Shown: one piece after another, positions 1 through 8,382 of the stretch
How positions within the stretch are numbered: position 1 is the stretch's first letter
Layout: each line of letters begins with the position of its first letter
Assembly: GCA_023228125.1 (NCBI GenBank)
Contig: JALOBT010000016.1
Span: 1 to 50,895, forward strand
Reading direction: 5' to 3'
From: Candidatus Cloacimonadota bacterium
GTDB lineage: Bacteria; Cloacimonadota; Cloacimonadia; Cloacimonadales; Cloacimonadaceae
DNA: 50,895 nucleotides
The notes under the pieces: generated by a model
Seen by the model: the letters and a program-made list of their open reading frames with translations, nothing else
What the model was told of the DNA's origin: nothing
Databases searched by the model: none
Translations under genes and position numbers: made by a program

Positions 1-2539
1 GGAGTGCCAGCGCCACCAGGCTGAGCCGCAGATTATCAAAGATCTTCCAGCGCGAGAGCATCGAGATGGGGTTCCGCTCCAAACGGTTATCCTGATTGGG
101 GATAAAAGGCAGCACCCACTGGGCTATCTGCCAGTCTCCTCTGGTCCAGCGATGCCGGCGTTTCACATCGGCATGATAGCTGGAGGGGTATTCTTCGTAA
201 AGCTCGGCATCGGTCAAGAGCCCGGCCCGGCTGTAGCAGCCTTCCAAAAGGTCGTGGCTCAAAATGCGGTTATTCGGGAAGCAATTGCCCGAAGTTTGTT
301 CAAATGCTTCTATGTCATAGATGCCCTTGCCCACGAATGAGCCTTCGGAAAACAGGTCTTGATAAACATCAGAAACAGTGCGGGTATAAGGATCTATCCC
401 GGGATCGCTGGCACACATGGCGGAATAGCGGGATCCGCAACCCAGATCCATGCTGATGCCCACTCTGGGCTGCAAAATGCCATAGCCGGCCACGATGCGT
501 TTGAGCTTTGGGTCATACTCCGGGCTATTCAGCGGATGCGCCATTGCCCCGATGAACTTTTGGGCAGAATCCAGCGGCAATTGGGTATCGGTATCCAGCG
601 TAATGATATAGCGGATGTTTTCCAGCTCTTTGGTGTCGCCCACGATCAGAGAAAAGTCGTCTTTCCGTCCATTTAGCAGAAACTGGTTCAAAGCAGAGAG
701 TTTGCCGCGTTTGCGCTCAAAAGCCATCCAGATCTTGTCCACATCATTCCACAGCCTGGGCCGATGAAAAAGAAAGAAGAAATCGCCACCGCCTCCTGAG
801 TACTTGGCATTTAAGGCTTTGATTCCCGCTTCCGCAATCGCCAGGAGCGATTCATCCTGCGGCAGGCTCTCCACCTGAGCATCGCCAAAATCCGTAAGTA
901 AACAAAAGTAGAGATTGTCCTGCCTGTTTGCCAAAAAGCGTACTTCCAGACCGTTGATCAGACTCTCGGCATTCTGAGGGCTGGTGAGCATGGTGGGAAT
1001 AGTCACCAAGGTGCGCGCCGTATCCGGTACGCCCCGGGAATAGTCCATGCGGGGCATGCGTTTGGGATTTACAAAGAGGGTCACCAGCCAGTTAACCAGC
1101 AAGATGGCCAGATGCGAACTGCCGATCACGGTAAAGATCGAGAACACCCATAATTTCCAAATATGCAGGCCCGCAAAAGAGGCAACATAGGCCAAAGCAT
1201 AGCCACTGGCCAGGGTAATCAATAAAATCAGGCCGATATAAGTCCACAGAGGAATCCTTTTTACCAGCTTGCGCAAGGCTTCGTTGGGCTTGGGATGGAC
1301 TTCGCCAATATGCTCGGTCTTGAAAAGCCCCTTGTCCAGCAGATAGTATCCTACATGTGCTTCTTTGTGAGTTTCACCTTGCTCGGCAGCAGCTTTTTGG
1401 GCCAGGCTCACTGCATGCTGAGCGATCTCACGTTCGCTATATTTACTCCGTCGGGCCAGTTTTTCCACCACATGGCGGTAGCTGTCTCTGGTCGGAAAAT
1501 CCATCCTGGCATATACTCCAGCCGGATCCTGGCAGAGGATCTCCTCCACCTTGCTCATGGATTCCACAAATTCGCGCCAGTCCGTGCTGCCCAAAAGCCG
1601 CAAACTGCTAATGGTATTGCTGATGGAGACCTGTTCTGCGGCTTGCTCCTGGTTTTCCGCCCGCACCATTTGCTCTGTGGTCAGAACGGATTCCGCCAAA
1701 CGCTGCTCGATCCAATTCAGCGGCAAAGATAATGCTGGCGATTGACCCTGCAATCTACGCACCAATTCCGCCACGAAGGAACTCACCATGGGAGGATTTG
1801 AACGCGCCATATCGGCGATAGTCAAGATCAAGCTATTGGGGTCTTTGGCCACAGTTTCACTCATCTTGTCTGCCCAATACACTGCCTTCTGTTTGTCAGC
1901 CCTAGCTGCTGCGATGCGCACAGAGGTGCGTCTGAGTTTTTCGATCAAAGCCAGGCGCAGCATGATCGGAATCGCCCAGAGCTCGCCCAGTTTCAAAGTA
2001 CTTACAGATTGGTAGGCGCTCACGAAACTGCTCAGATTCTCCAGATCGATTTTGCCGTCACCATGCGAGATGATCTCTAGTGCAATGCCATAAACCCTGG
2101 GATATCCAGCCAGATCCCCGCCCAGCAAATGCGGGAGCTCCCTGCTATAAGCCTTGGGGAGGTGCCTTTTGGCCAGGCGTATTTGTTCTTCGATCAGGTA
2201 AAAATTGTCGAGCAGCCATTCTCCCGCCGGAGGGATGGCGGTATCGGAACCCAGGTCCTCGCTAAACAGATTGTAAACCTCCAAAAGCAAGCTTTCATTT
2301 TCGGAGAGCCGGTCCAGAAGATTCCTTCTGGCTTTGCCCGTGGCCAGCTTGTGCCCTTTGGCCAGGCTCTTCCCGTGCAGACCCATTTGCTCGATGCTGA
2401 GAATCTCATCGCGCAAAGGCAGCTCTACGGGAACATTTTTCAGATCACTCTTGGGCCCCTTCATCCGGGTGCCAAGCCGGGAAAAGAGCTGAGACAGGTC
2501 TTGGAATACTCCTGCATCTTTTGCATCTTTGGGGTTCAT
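1..2539 (-). CDS. Cyclic beta-1,2-glucan synthase-like glycosyltransferase (GT84 type), 3' part outside window
   Basis: About 846 N-terminal codons are visible; the gene runs off the left edge. Family members are very large inner-membrane proteins that polymerise glucose from UDP-glucose, cyclise it and trim it with a C-terminal phosphorylase-like (GH94-type) module, which would lie outside the window. Residues 1 to about 400 are a helical N-terminal region. Hydrophobic stretches that look membrane-spanning follow at about 410-480. After them comes a GT-A-like domain with the DTD motif in ITLDTDTQLP (D649, D651) and a later HRWTRGDWQ motif matching the QxxRW-type acceptor motif of processive synthases. 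The ATG at 2539 is chosen because TAG lies two codons upstream in frame. A canonical -35/-10 pair lies about 200 bases upstream. The family call is firm; the product (cyclic glucan or another beta-glucan) is not settled. Confidence 0.85.
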   Translation of the reverse strand, partial: MNPKDAKDAGVFQDLSQLFSRLGTRMKGPKSDLKNVPVELPLRDEILSIEQMGLHGKSLAKGHKLATGKARRNLLDRLSENESLLLEVYNLFSEDLGSDTAIPPAGEWLLDNFYLIEEQIRLAKRHLPKAYSRELPHLLGGDLAGYPRVYGIALEIISHGDGKIDLENLSSFVSAYQSVSTLKLGELWAIPIMLRLALIEKLRRTSVRIAAARADKQKAVYWADKMSETVAKDPNSLILTIADMARSNPPMVSSFVAELVRRLQGQSPALSLPLNWIEQRLAESVLTTEQMVRAENQEQAAEQVSISNTISSLRLLGSTDWREFVESMSKVEEILCQDPAGVYARMDFPTRDSYRHVVEKLARRSKYSEREIAQHAVSLAQKAAAEQGETHKEAHVGYYLLDKGLFKTEHIGEVHPKPNEALRKLVKRIPLWTYIGLILLITLASGYALAYVASFAGLHIWKLWVFSIFTVIGSSHLAILLVNWLVTLFVNPKRMPRMDYSRGVPDTARTLVTIPTMLTSPQNAESLINGLEVRFLANRQDNLYFCLLTDFGDAQVESLPQDESLLAIAEAGIKALNAKYSGGGGDFFFLFHRPRLWNDVDKIWMAFERKRGKLSALNQFLLNGRKDDFSLIVGDTKELENIRYIITLDTDTQLPLDSAQKFIGAMAHPLNSPEYDPKLKRIVAGYGILQPRVGISMDLGCGSRYSAMCASDPGIDPYTRTVSDVYQDLFSEGSFVGKGIYDIEAFEQTSGNCFPNNRILSHDLLEGCYSRAGLLTDAELYEEYPSSYHADVKRRHRWTRGDWQIAQWVLPFIPNQDNRLERNPISMLSRWKIFDNLRLSLVALAL

Positions 2540-2954
2540 ACTCTAATGCCTGTACCAGGTAATCTGGCGTTAGTAAGATCATTATAAATTGTCATATTAA
2601 TAGCGTAGTCTGGTTTAAAATCATCGTATATCATCAAAAACATTATTCGAATTCTCCTTTGATGGCCACAAATCAGGCCTTATTCCTGCACGACGGGTAT
2701 TCAGTTTTACCCCAAGAACTTGCAGTTTAGCTTGTTATACTAATATAATTAAGCTCGATATGTTGTCAACTTGATTCTTTTTGTCAGGCAACCCTCGTTT
2801 GGGGACTAGAGCTTGATTTTGGGAGTTTTGGCTCGCAGGGTTTGTTGAAGCTCCGTCCTTGAATCTGTGTTGAGGCCCCCTAACCTCTTTATGGTACCCG
2901 ATAGTGGACAAATTGCTTTTTTTTACTTTTCGTTTGCAGCCATCTCGCTTTGTA
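2540..2954. other. Gap without an intact gene
   Basis: Apart from the promoter above, I see no supported gene here. The minus-strand reading frame that continues from the RhuM-like remnant (2955-3122) stays open in a shifted frame down to about 2735, but I cannot match it to the family with confidence. The stretch is probably decayed coding sequence plus the leader of the glucan synthase gene. Confidence 0.4.
2742..2769 (-). promoter_or_regulatory. Putative sigma70-like promoter, minus strand
   Basis: On the minus strand TTGACA (2769-2764) is followed after 16 bases by TATATT (2747-2742), a near-consensus pair. It points toward the glucan synthase gene, leaving a leader of about 200 bases. 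No better start signal is seen in between. Sequence match only. Confidence 0.4.
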
Positions 2955-3122
2955 CTATACGTTCCTGTCACTTGCAGTTGGTGCAAGAAATGCACCAACT
3001 GCATTGCGGTCCAATTTATTCTTTTCAAATGTGTTTTTCAGATGCTTCATAATCCCAGTTTCATCAATATCGAAAAGCTCAGCCATTTGATTAACAGAAA
3101 GCCATACTGTCTCATCAGACAT
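2955..3122 (-). pseudogene. Remnant of a RhuM-family gene (N-terminal part only)
   Basis: A minus-strand frame of 55 codons (open about 20 codons further upstream, to about 3185) encodes VWLSVNQMAELFDIDE, then a helix and a GAFLAPTASD segment. This is the N-terminal helix-turn-helix-like pattern of RhuM proteins, the same pattern as VWLNQKQLAELYQ in the RhuM-like genes at 14988-16414. The frame hits TAG at 2955 where an intact RhuM runs on for over 250 residues. The following DNA continues in another frame, so at least one frameshift and a truncation are likely. It lies downstream of, and in the same direction as, the four-gene operon at 3353-8168. Confidence 0.6.
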
Positions 3123-3352
3123 CCCCCCCATTGTTTCCAGAACCTGATTTTGATCTGTTCCGGCTTTCTGGAATGTACCTTATTAAGCGCAGAACACATA
3201 CATAAACAATGGCTTTGGTATGTAAAAAAAGATACCTCTATAATCTGCCCAGACAGAACCCAAACAATATGTGATATACCGGATAGTCGTTGTGGATATT
3301 TCTGTCAACATGGAATCACTATTCTGTCATTCTCTAAAAATAGAATAACCCC

Positions 3353-4276
3353 CTAAGCGTCTGCATGATGCTTAAAATTGATATCAAACTTACCGTCCAA
3401 ACACCCGTTGTGAAGTTGGATATCTAAAGATCTAATCATCGGATATATGTTTGCTACATTCTCTTCGTTTTCGTCCCTTACAGTGATCGGAATTTCCCAT
3501 AGGTCAAACCCAACTAATTCCGAGTGTTCTCTTACGATTCTTTCCCATTGCTCATAGTTTTCTATCAATCGGAGTTTACCGCCATTTCTCATTTCCATCG
3601 TATTCTGAAAACCCAGATAAATTAAGACCACTGGTATTCCAAGATTCGCTAATTTCCAAGCAAAAGCTAGGCGATTCGACATCTGATAGCAGCGATCTCT
3701 ATCAATTCTGATTCTATCAATTTGTGATGCCTTGTTCAATCCATCTCGGGCTTCTTCAATGGCAATCTTGATCCTTTTGTGGTTTCCTTCACTTTCTCTG
3801 CTGGCATTTGATCCTGGCATTTCCTTTCCTTTTGATTCTTTTATCAGCTCTTCTTCATGAGCTTTTGCCTCAACAAGAATAAAGCCAGGTTTATCATCTA
3901 TCATAGCAGTAACAACCATGTCCCAAACTGGGGTTCTTGCTCTTTTGGGATGCTCCAACCACCAATCCTTTAGAACATTGCAATACTCAATTGAGCCGTT
4001 GACGGGGATCAATCTCTTATCCAATTCTACTTCATTGGAGTTTACAATACCTTTGGGGTAATACTCAAAATCCTTTGGTATCTCTATGTTTTCGTAAACC
4101 TTTGTCTGATCTATGATATGTTTAAGCGTATCACGCAAATCTGCTTTCCCCATACTTGTTAACAGCAGGCAACGCATTTGGCTGCCTTTCCATCCCAGAT
4201 CACTTTGTTTGAAACAGGTACTACTGATAACTTCGGTCATGTTTTCTCCATAAGATTTAATTTTTTCTATTTTCAT
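3353..4276 (-). CDS. PD-(D/E)XK nuclease-like protein, last gene of the four-gene operon
   Basis: The protein has 307 residues. A PD-(D/E)XK-like signature is visible: D119 in PVWDMVV, then FILVEAK with E136 and K138, giving D-x16-E-x-K, followed by AHEEEL. Further on, YQMSNRLAFAWKL and GIPVVLIYLGF look like the second half of stand-alone nuclease-like proteins of unknown role with a VEAKAH core. The start overlaps the stop of the DnaE-like gene (ATGA), implying translational coupling. A second ATG at 4240 (MTEVIS) has an equally good GGAG site, so the true start is uncertain. By inference it is the effector or DNA-end-processing component of the operon. Catalytic activity is predicted only from the D/E/K triad. 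Confidence 0.7.
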   Translation of the reverse strand: MKIEKIKSYGENMTEVISSTCFKQSDLGWKGSQMRCLLLTSMGKADLRDTLKHIIDQTKVYENIEIPKDFEYYPKGIVNSNEVELDKRLIPVNGSIEYCNVLKDWWLEHPKRARTPVWDMVVTAMIDDKPGFILVEAKAHEEELIKESKGKEMPGSNASRESEGNHKRIKIAIEEARDGLNKASQIDRIRIDRDRCYQMSNRLAFAWKLANLGIPVVLIYLGFQNTMEMRNGGKLRLIENYEQWERIVREHSELVGFDLWEIPITVRDENEENVANIYPMIRSLDIQLHNGCLDGKFDINFKHHADA

Positions 4277-5640
4277 GATAACAACTCCAAGCTAATAAAG
4301 CCATTTCTTACAATATCATTTAGATCAAACTGGCATCCCGAAACCCCCTCATAATCTCTGATGATAGGAACCTGGATGCCTCTGAAAATCAAAGCATAGC
4401 TATGTCTGACATATCTTTCATCTTTAAACGTGTTGATCAGCCTATCTCCTATTCCTGCAGCCAAGCCACAAACATAATCTTCGCTGGACAGGCAGGAGAA
4501 ATCGGTGCTAATCAACACAGCTTCCAGTAGAGTATTGGCCTCAGTTGGGATCAATTCACAAAGTTCCTTGATCTTCTCCTCTTCCACTTTCATCGCTCTG
4601 AGCACAGCGCAATAAATGCTTGCGGGAGTCCAGTGTTGGTATTCTGTCCAAGGGAGGATATCGTAATCTGGAAACTTGCTGTGGAGATGCGCTAATACCG
4701 CGGCAGACTCATTACCCATCAAGGAGACTCTTATAAACTTGCTTTCGGGCTTGAACCTGATTCTCAGAGTGGGATCAAAAATCCTGAGGCTGTCCACCAC
4801 ATTTGAAACACTCAATTCGCTGTCCGAAACAGGTATATAGCCACCTGTCACATCGATCTTATCCGCAATAGCCAGGGTGTTTTGGGTGAGCTGTGGCGGA
4901 AAATCAAAAAGCGATTTCATCTCCTTAGCTGTCTTGAAATAGTATTCATTGCAGGCAAAGCGTTTGGCCTCAGAGTGGCTGAAATCAATTCCCTTGCGGA
5001 TGCAATTCAGAGCATCTATGGCAAGCGAATCCTGGCGCTCCATGTAGTGGCAATCATTGGTGAGCACTACAGGCACCTTGCTGTCATAGGCCATATTCAG
5101 CAACTTATTCATGGCGATCGCCTCTTTGGGTAAGCCATGATTCTGGATTTCGTAGTAGTAATCGTCTCCAAACACGCCCCGGTACCAGTCCGATACCTGC
5201 CAGGCTTCAGCATCTCGATCTTCCAGCAGCAGAGTGCAGAGTTCTCCTACCACACTGAACGACAGGCAGATCAGATCTTGAGCATTCATCTGCAATTGGC
5301 TTTTGCTGATCTTTGGTGCAAGCGGATCATGTTCATGAGCTAAAGTGATTAGCCGAGAGAGATTTTCGCAACCATCCCCGTTCTTGGCCAAAAGAATTAT
5401 TGAAAATGCCCTGCCATCGCTTAGATCATTCAAAACCTCGATCTCCAGCCCGACGATGGGCTTGATCCGGGCTTTGAGGCACTGCTGCCACAAGCGAGAA
5501 GCTCCCGCAATGCTATTGCGATCGGTAATCGCTACCGCCGGCATTTTAAGCCGCACAGCTCTTTGCACCAGATCATCGATAATGCAGGCCCCATCCAGCC
5601 AACTGTATTCGCTATGCACGTGTAAATGAACAAACGACAT
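4273..5640 (-). CDS. DnaE-derived PHP-domain protein with degenerate polymerase palm
   Basis: The protein has 455 residues. Residues 1 to about 270 follow the PHP domain of bacterial DNA polymerase III alpha: HLHVHSEYS (H7, H9), AITDRNSIAG (the usual TDH is TDR here), VGLEIEV (E66), YYEIQNHG, LTNDCHYMERQD, and an EYYFKTAKEM stretch. The remaining 185 residues appear to track the start of the alpha palm: LRAMKVEEEKIKELCELIP resembles the RVLG-L-KLIP segment and VPIIRDYEG-CQFDLNDI resembles VPLY-TQYDMKDLE. Where DnaE has PDIDIDF, this protein reads IRVSLMG, and it ends at ELLS where DnaE has DFLG. The three catalytic aspartates are therefore missing, and fingers and beta-binding parts are absent. 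RBS AGGAG lies 5-6 bases ahead. By inference it is a PHP phosphoesterase-like or DNA-binding factor, not a polymerase. Confidence 0.75.
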   Translation of the reverse strand: MSFVHLHVHSEYSWLDGACIIDDLVQRAVRLKMPAVAITDRNSIAGASRLWQQCLKARIKPIVGLEIEVLNDLSDGRAFSIILLAKNGDGCENLSRLITLAHEHDPLAPKISKSQLQMNAQDLICLSFSVVGELCTLLLEDRDAEAWQVSDWYRGVFGDDYYYEIQNHGLPKEAIAMNKLLNMAYDSKVPVVLTNDCHYMERQDSLAIDALNCIRKGIDFSHSEAKRFACNEYYFKTAKEMKSLFDFPPQLTQNTLAIADKIDVTGGYIPVSDSELSVSNVVDSLRIFDPTLRIRFKPESKFIRVSLMGNESAAVLAHLHSKFPDYDILPWTEYQHWTPASIYCAVLRAMKVEEEKIKELCELIPTEANTLLEAVLISTDFSCLSSEDYVCGLAAGIGDRLINTFKDERYVRHSYALIFRGIQVPIIRDYEGVSGCQFDLNDIVRNGFISLELLS

Positions 5641-5648
5641 CTTTTCTC

Positions 5649-7487
5649 CTAAAATCCAACGCTTTTGTTTATACCCTTAGACCACGACTTTTCCAACTCT
5701 GCAAACTTGAGCAGATCCGTCAAGAACAATCGCATAGCCGAACCCTTCCGGCTAAGTGCCTCAACGCAGGCATTTTGCACCACCAAAGCGATCTGAGCCC
5801 CGCTGAAGCCATATCTGTCCGCCAAGACCTCAAGATCAATCTCTTTTGCACCCGGAATCTCCTCTCTGAGATAGAGCTTCCACAATTCCCTGCGACATTC
5901 CAGATCCGGCAGCTCAAATCTCAATTTGAGATCAAATCTGCGAAAAAAAGCCTCATCCATATTAGACTCCAGATTGGTGGTGAGGATCAGGATCCCGGGA
6001 AAGCTCTCCAGTTCTTCCAGGATGATGCTCTGGATGGTATTCTCAATAGCATCGCAGGAAGACTGGCTGCGGCTCCTGCCGTGGATCAATTGATCCGCCT
6101 CATTGATCAGGAACACAGGAGCTTGGCCTTTGTCTTCCGCCATTTTCCGCATCCTGGTAAACGCCCTTTTCACCAATTTCTCGCTTTCACCATAAAATTT
6201 GTTTCTCAGCTTTGCTATATTCAATTTGATCAGGTCTTTATGCAGTTCATTGGCGATCGCCCCTGCGGCAAAAGTTTTGCCGGTTCCGGGTGCGCCATAT
6301 AGCAAGATTACCAGCCCCTGTTTCCCTCTGGATATATCCTCAAAACCCCAATCCTTGAGTTTGGATTGATACTTGCCTTCGCACTTGCGGATGATGGTGG
6401 CAAGTAAGCTTTTTTCGGGCGCAGAGATGATCAAGTCTTTCAGAGTCTGCTGAGTCAGGCAGATCTCAAAGACCGGATTCAGGGGCTCTGGCATAGAAGT
6501 AGCAGCTTTTGAATCTACCCCGATGGATTTCAGAATATGCTCAGCAGCAGACATTTCGATGGCATTACTGACGAATCTGGTGGGGCGTCTCTGTATAACC
6601 CCCTCTGTGACCAACCTCGATTTGGAATCGATCATTCTTTGCAACCGCCAGAAATCCCGGGGATCCACAGACAGAGCCGAAACCAGGCTTTGTTCAGAGA
6701 TGCACTCCTCTCTGCCTGTTTGATGATAGATAATCAACAGCAGGATGGACAGCTCTGTATCGCAGAGTTCCTGCTGCTTTACCAGTCGCCCGATTCCGAG
6801 TTTATCGCCGGATTTCCTGATTCGGGTTTTGATGATCTCCAAACAGATAGTCGCGATGCCAGCTTCGAGTTGCAAGCCACGTCCACGGCTTCGTCCTCTA
6901 TACTCCCCAAAGCTGCTGTGGCAGAGGTCAAATATGAGCTTGAGATCACTTAAGAAATCTTCATCTGTATCCCACTTTTCGGAAAGCTCTTGCGCAAGCT
7001 CGCCCCTCAAATCTCTGCCCATCACCTGCAGTGTAAAGCAGGTATTCAAGGTAAACTCTGCAGTTTGGAGGATGAGCGGATTCAGATAGTAGTTTCCGCT
7101 GATCTGTTCATCAAAACTGATGATCTGCCGCTCCAGCAGGCTGAGCACATAGTCCAGACAGTCCTTTACCCGCAAAGCATCGAGCTGCACACTGCCGCAG
7201 ATTTCGGTCCAGTTTACTCCCCGTCCAGTCTGCTCCAGATGTTCCTGCCACAAAAAAGCAATCACCAGCACATCCTGCTTGCTGAGCGCATATTCCTGGA
7301 AGCTGGGATATTGGATGAAGGAATGAATGTGCTTCGTAAAAGCTCTGCCATTTCCCCTTAGCAGTTTACGCCCTTGCTGCTCTGTTTCAGGCCCGGAGCC
7401 TTGCTCGTCATCCAGCTCTTTTTCAAAAGTCTTGAGCCTGATCAGCTTCTGCAGGATATCAAGCGGTTTTATGCCCTCAATTTGCAT
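5649..7487 (-). CDS. AAA+ ATPase (classical AAA type) with long N-terminal region
   Basis: The protein has 612 residues. The C-terminal third is a single AAA module: Walker A GAPGTGKT around residues 398-405, Walker B-like VFLINEAD around 458-464 (the usual DEAD/DEID is NEAD, retaining the glutamate), sensor ILTTN, and an arginine-finger-like FFRRFD around 514. A helical lid follows. The N-terminal 370 residues are helical, with probable winged-helix-like parts, and have no motif I recognise; this is where partner or substrate specificity would reside. The ATG directly abuts the stop of the upstream 226-aa gene, and 8 bases separate it from the next gene, so all are probably co-transcribed. 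By inference it is the motor or remodelling subunit of this operon. Confidence 0.85.
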   Translation of the reverse strand: MQIEGIKPLDILQKLIRLKTFEKELDDEQGSGPETEQQGRKLLRGNGRAFTKHIHSFIQYPSFQEYALSKQDVLVIAFLWQEHLEQTGRGVNWTEICGSVQLDALRVKDCLDYVLSLLERQIISFDEQISGNYYLNPLILQTAEFTLNTCFTLQVMGRDLRGELAQELSEKWDTDEDFLSDLKLIFDLCHSSFGEYRGRSRGRGLQLEAGIATICLEIIKTRIRKSGDKLGIGRLVKQQELCDTELSILLLIIYHQTGREECISEQSLVSALSVDPRDFWRLQRMIDSKSRLVTEGVIQRRPTRFVSNAIEMSAAEHILKSIGVDSKAATSMPEPLNPVFEICLTQQTLKDLIISAPEKSLLATIIRKCEGKYQSKLKDWGFEDISRGKQGLVILLYGAPGTGKTFAAGAIANELHKDLIKLNIAKLRNKFYGESEKLVKRAFTRMRKMAEDKGQAPVFLINEADQLIHGRSRSQSSCDAIENTIQSIILEELESFPGILILTTNLESNMDEAFFRRFDLKLRFELPDLECRRELWKLYLREEIPGAKEIDLEVLADRYGFSGAQIALVVQNACVEALSRKGSAMRLFLTDLLKFAELEKSWSKGINKSVGF

Positions 7488-8168
7488 CTAAGCCCCCTTG
7501 GTTGATATATTGTCCCAGCCGGTAAGCGCCTCTATAGCATAGAGTTTCTGATACTCTGTCTTCCCCTTGATGATCAGATCAACGAGCTTTTTGAAAACGG
7601 CTTTTACTTCAGGATCTTCGATTTCCTTGAGCCATAAATCTCTATCCCTGGTGTCCATTATCACATAACGAGAGGCGGTATAGAAGTAATTGGACTTGCG
7701 TTTTTCGGGATCAGCACCCTCCCGCAAAGTGGTGATCTGCATCCGCTGGCGATAGACCTTATAGCCAAAGAGTTCCATGAGCACTTTGATCATATACCCG
7801 ATCATTTGCTTGCGCTTGGTGTTCAAATCGCCATCTTTTTCCTTGGGGTAAAGAAGCTCTAATTGCTTGCCCAGGCTTTCGGCTGCGGTGCGCTCAATCT
7901 CAGTTGCAGTAATCATCCGGATGATATTCTCCCGGCAGCTAATCAAGTCCCAGATCTTTCTGGCATCCAGATGATCTTCGTCCCTACGCAGCATCGCCGC
8001 CAGACGTGGACTAAACAAATGCAGAGGCAAGGGATAGCTCTCACTTACCACCATCGGGTATTTGCCCTCAGGATAGATTTGTCCCGCTATCTCCATAGTG
8101 GAGGATTCAGTCCCCGCAGCATAGGCTTTAGCCGCCCTCTCCAGCACACTCAGCTTCTGTAAACTCAT
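7488..8168 (-). CDS. Hypothetical protein, first gene of the four-gene operon
   Basis: The protein has 226 residues and no domain I recognise. It is soluble-looking, with charged helices and no signal peptide or membrane segment. Notable stretches are a Ser/Pro-containing N-terminal third (YPEGKYPMVVSESYPLPLHLF), a central helix-rich part, and an aromatic SNYFYTASRYVIM segment near residue 160. The start at 8168 has AGGAGG nine bases upstream. It is the promoter-proximal gene and abuts the AAA+ ATPase gene, which suggests a stoichiometric partner or adaptor of the ATPase. Function unknown. Confidence 0.7.
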   Translation of the reverse strand: MSLQKLSVLERAAKAYAAGTESSTMEIAGQIYPEGKYPMVVSESYPLPLHLFSPRLAAMLRRDEDHLDARKIWDLISCRENIIRMITATEIERTAAESLGKQLELLYPKEKDGDLNTKRKQMIGYMIKVLMELFGYKVYRQRMQITTLREGADPEKRKSNYFYTASRYVIMDTRDRDLWLKEIEDPEVKAVFKKLVDLIIKGKTEYQKLYAIEALTGWDNISTKGA

Positions 8169-8200
8169 AAGTCATAACCTCCTTCTAGCTATTGAGACAG

Positions 8201-8229
8201 ACGTTAGTATATAGCGCTCTTTCTGTCAA
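8201..8229 (-). promoter_or_regulatory. Putative promoter of the four-gene operon
   Basis: On the minus strand TTGACA (8229-8224) is followed after 17 bases by TAACGT (8206-8201), about 18 bases ahead of the AGGAGG site. An alternative -10, TATACT, sits only 12 bases from TTGACA, too close for a standard pair. The spacing matches other TTGACA-N17 sites in this window, although this copy fits the TAnnTTG part least well. Confidence 0.4.
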
Positions 8230-8382
8230 TATAAATCTTTAGGAATATGCGTATAAGAAACCATAGAGCATTGCTGATCAATCAGATATGTGTAGAATAA
8301 TATATTTATTTAGTGCTTATTTTGGCGTCCTGCGATACCTAATTGCCAGCATGTTTAAGTCTTGTATTACGTATAACTATTA

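Noticed and set aside
2904..3356. A 150-codon plus-strand frame
   Set aside because: It opposes the RhuM-like remnant, has no domain or ribosome site, and is best read as antisense noise.
8206..8229. A TTGACA-N12-TATACT promoter ahead of the operon
   Set aside because: A 12-base spacer is too short for a standard promoter; the N17 reading matches the other upstream regions, although the -10 part is weaker.
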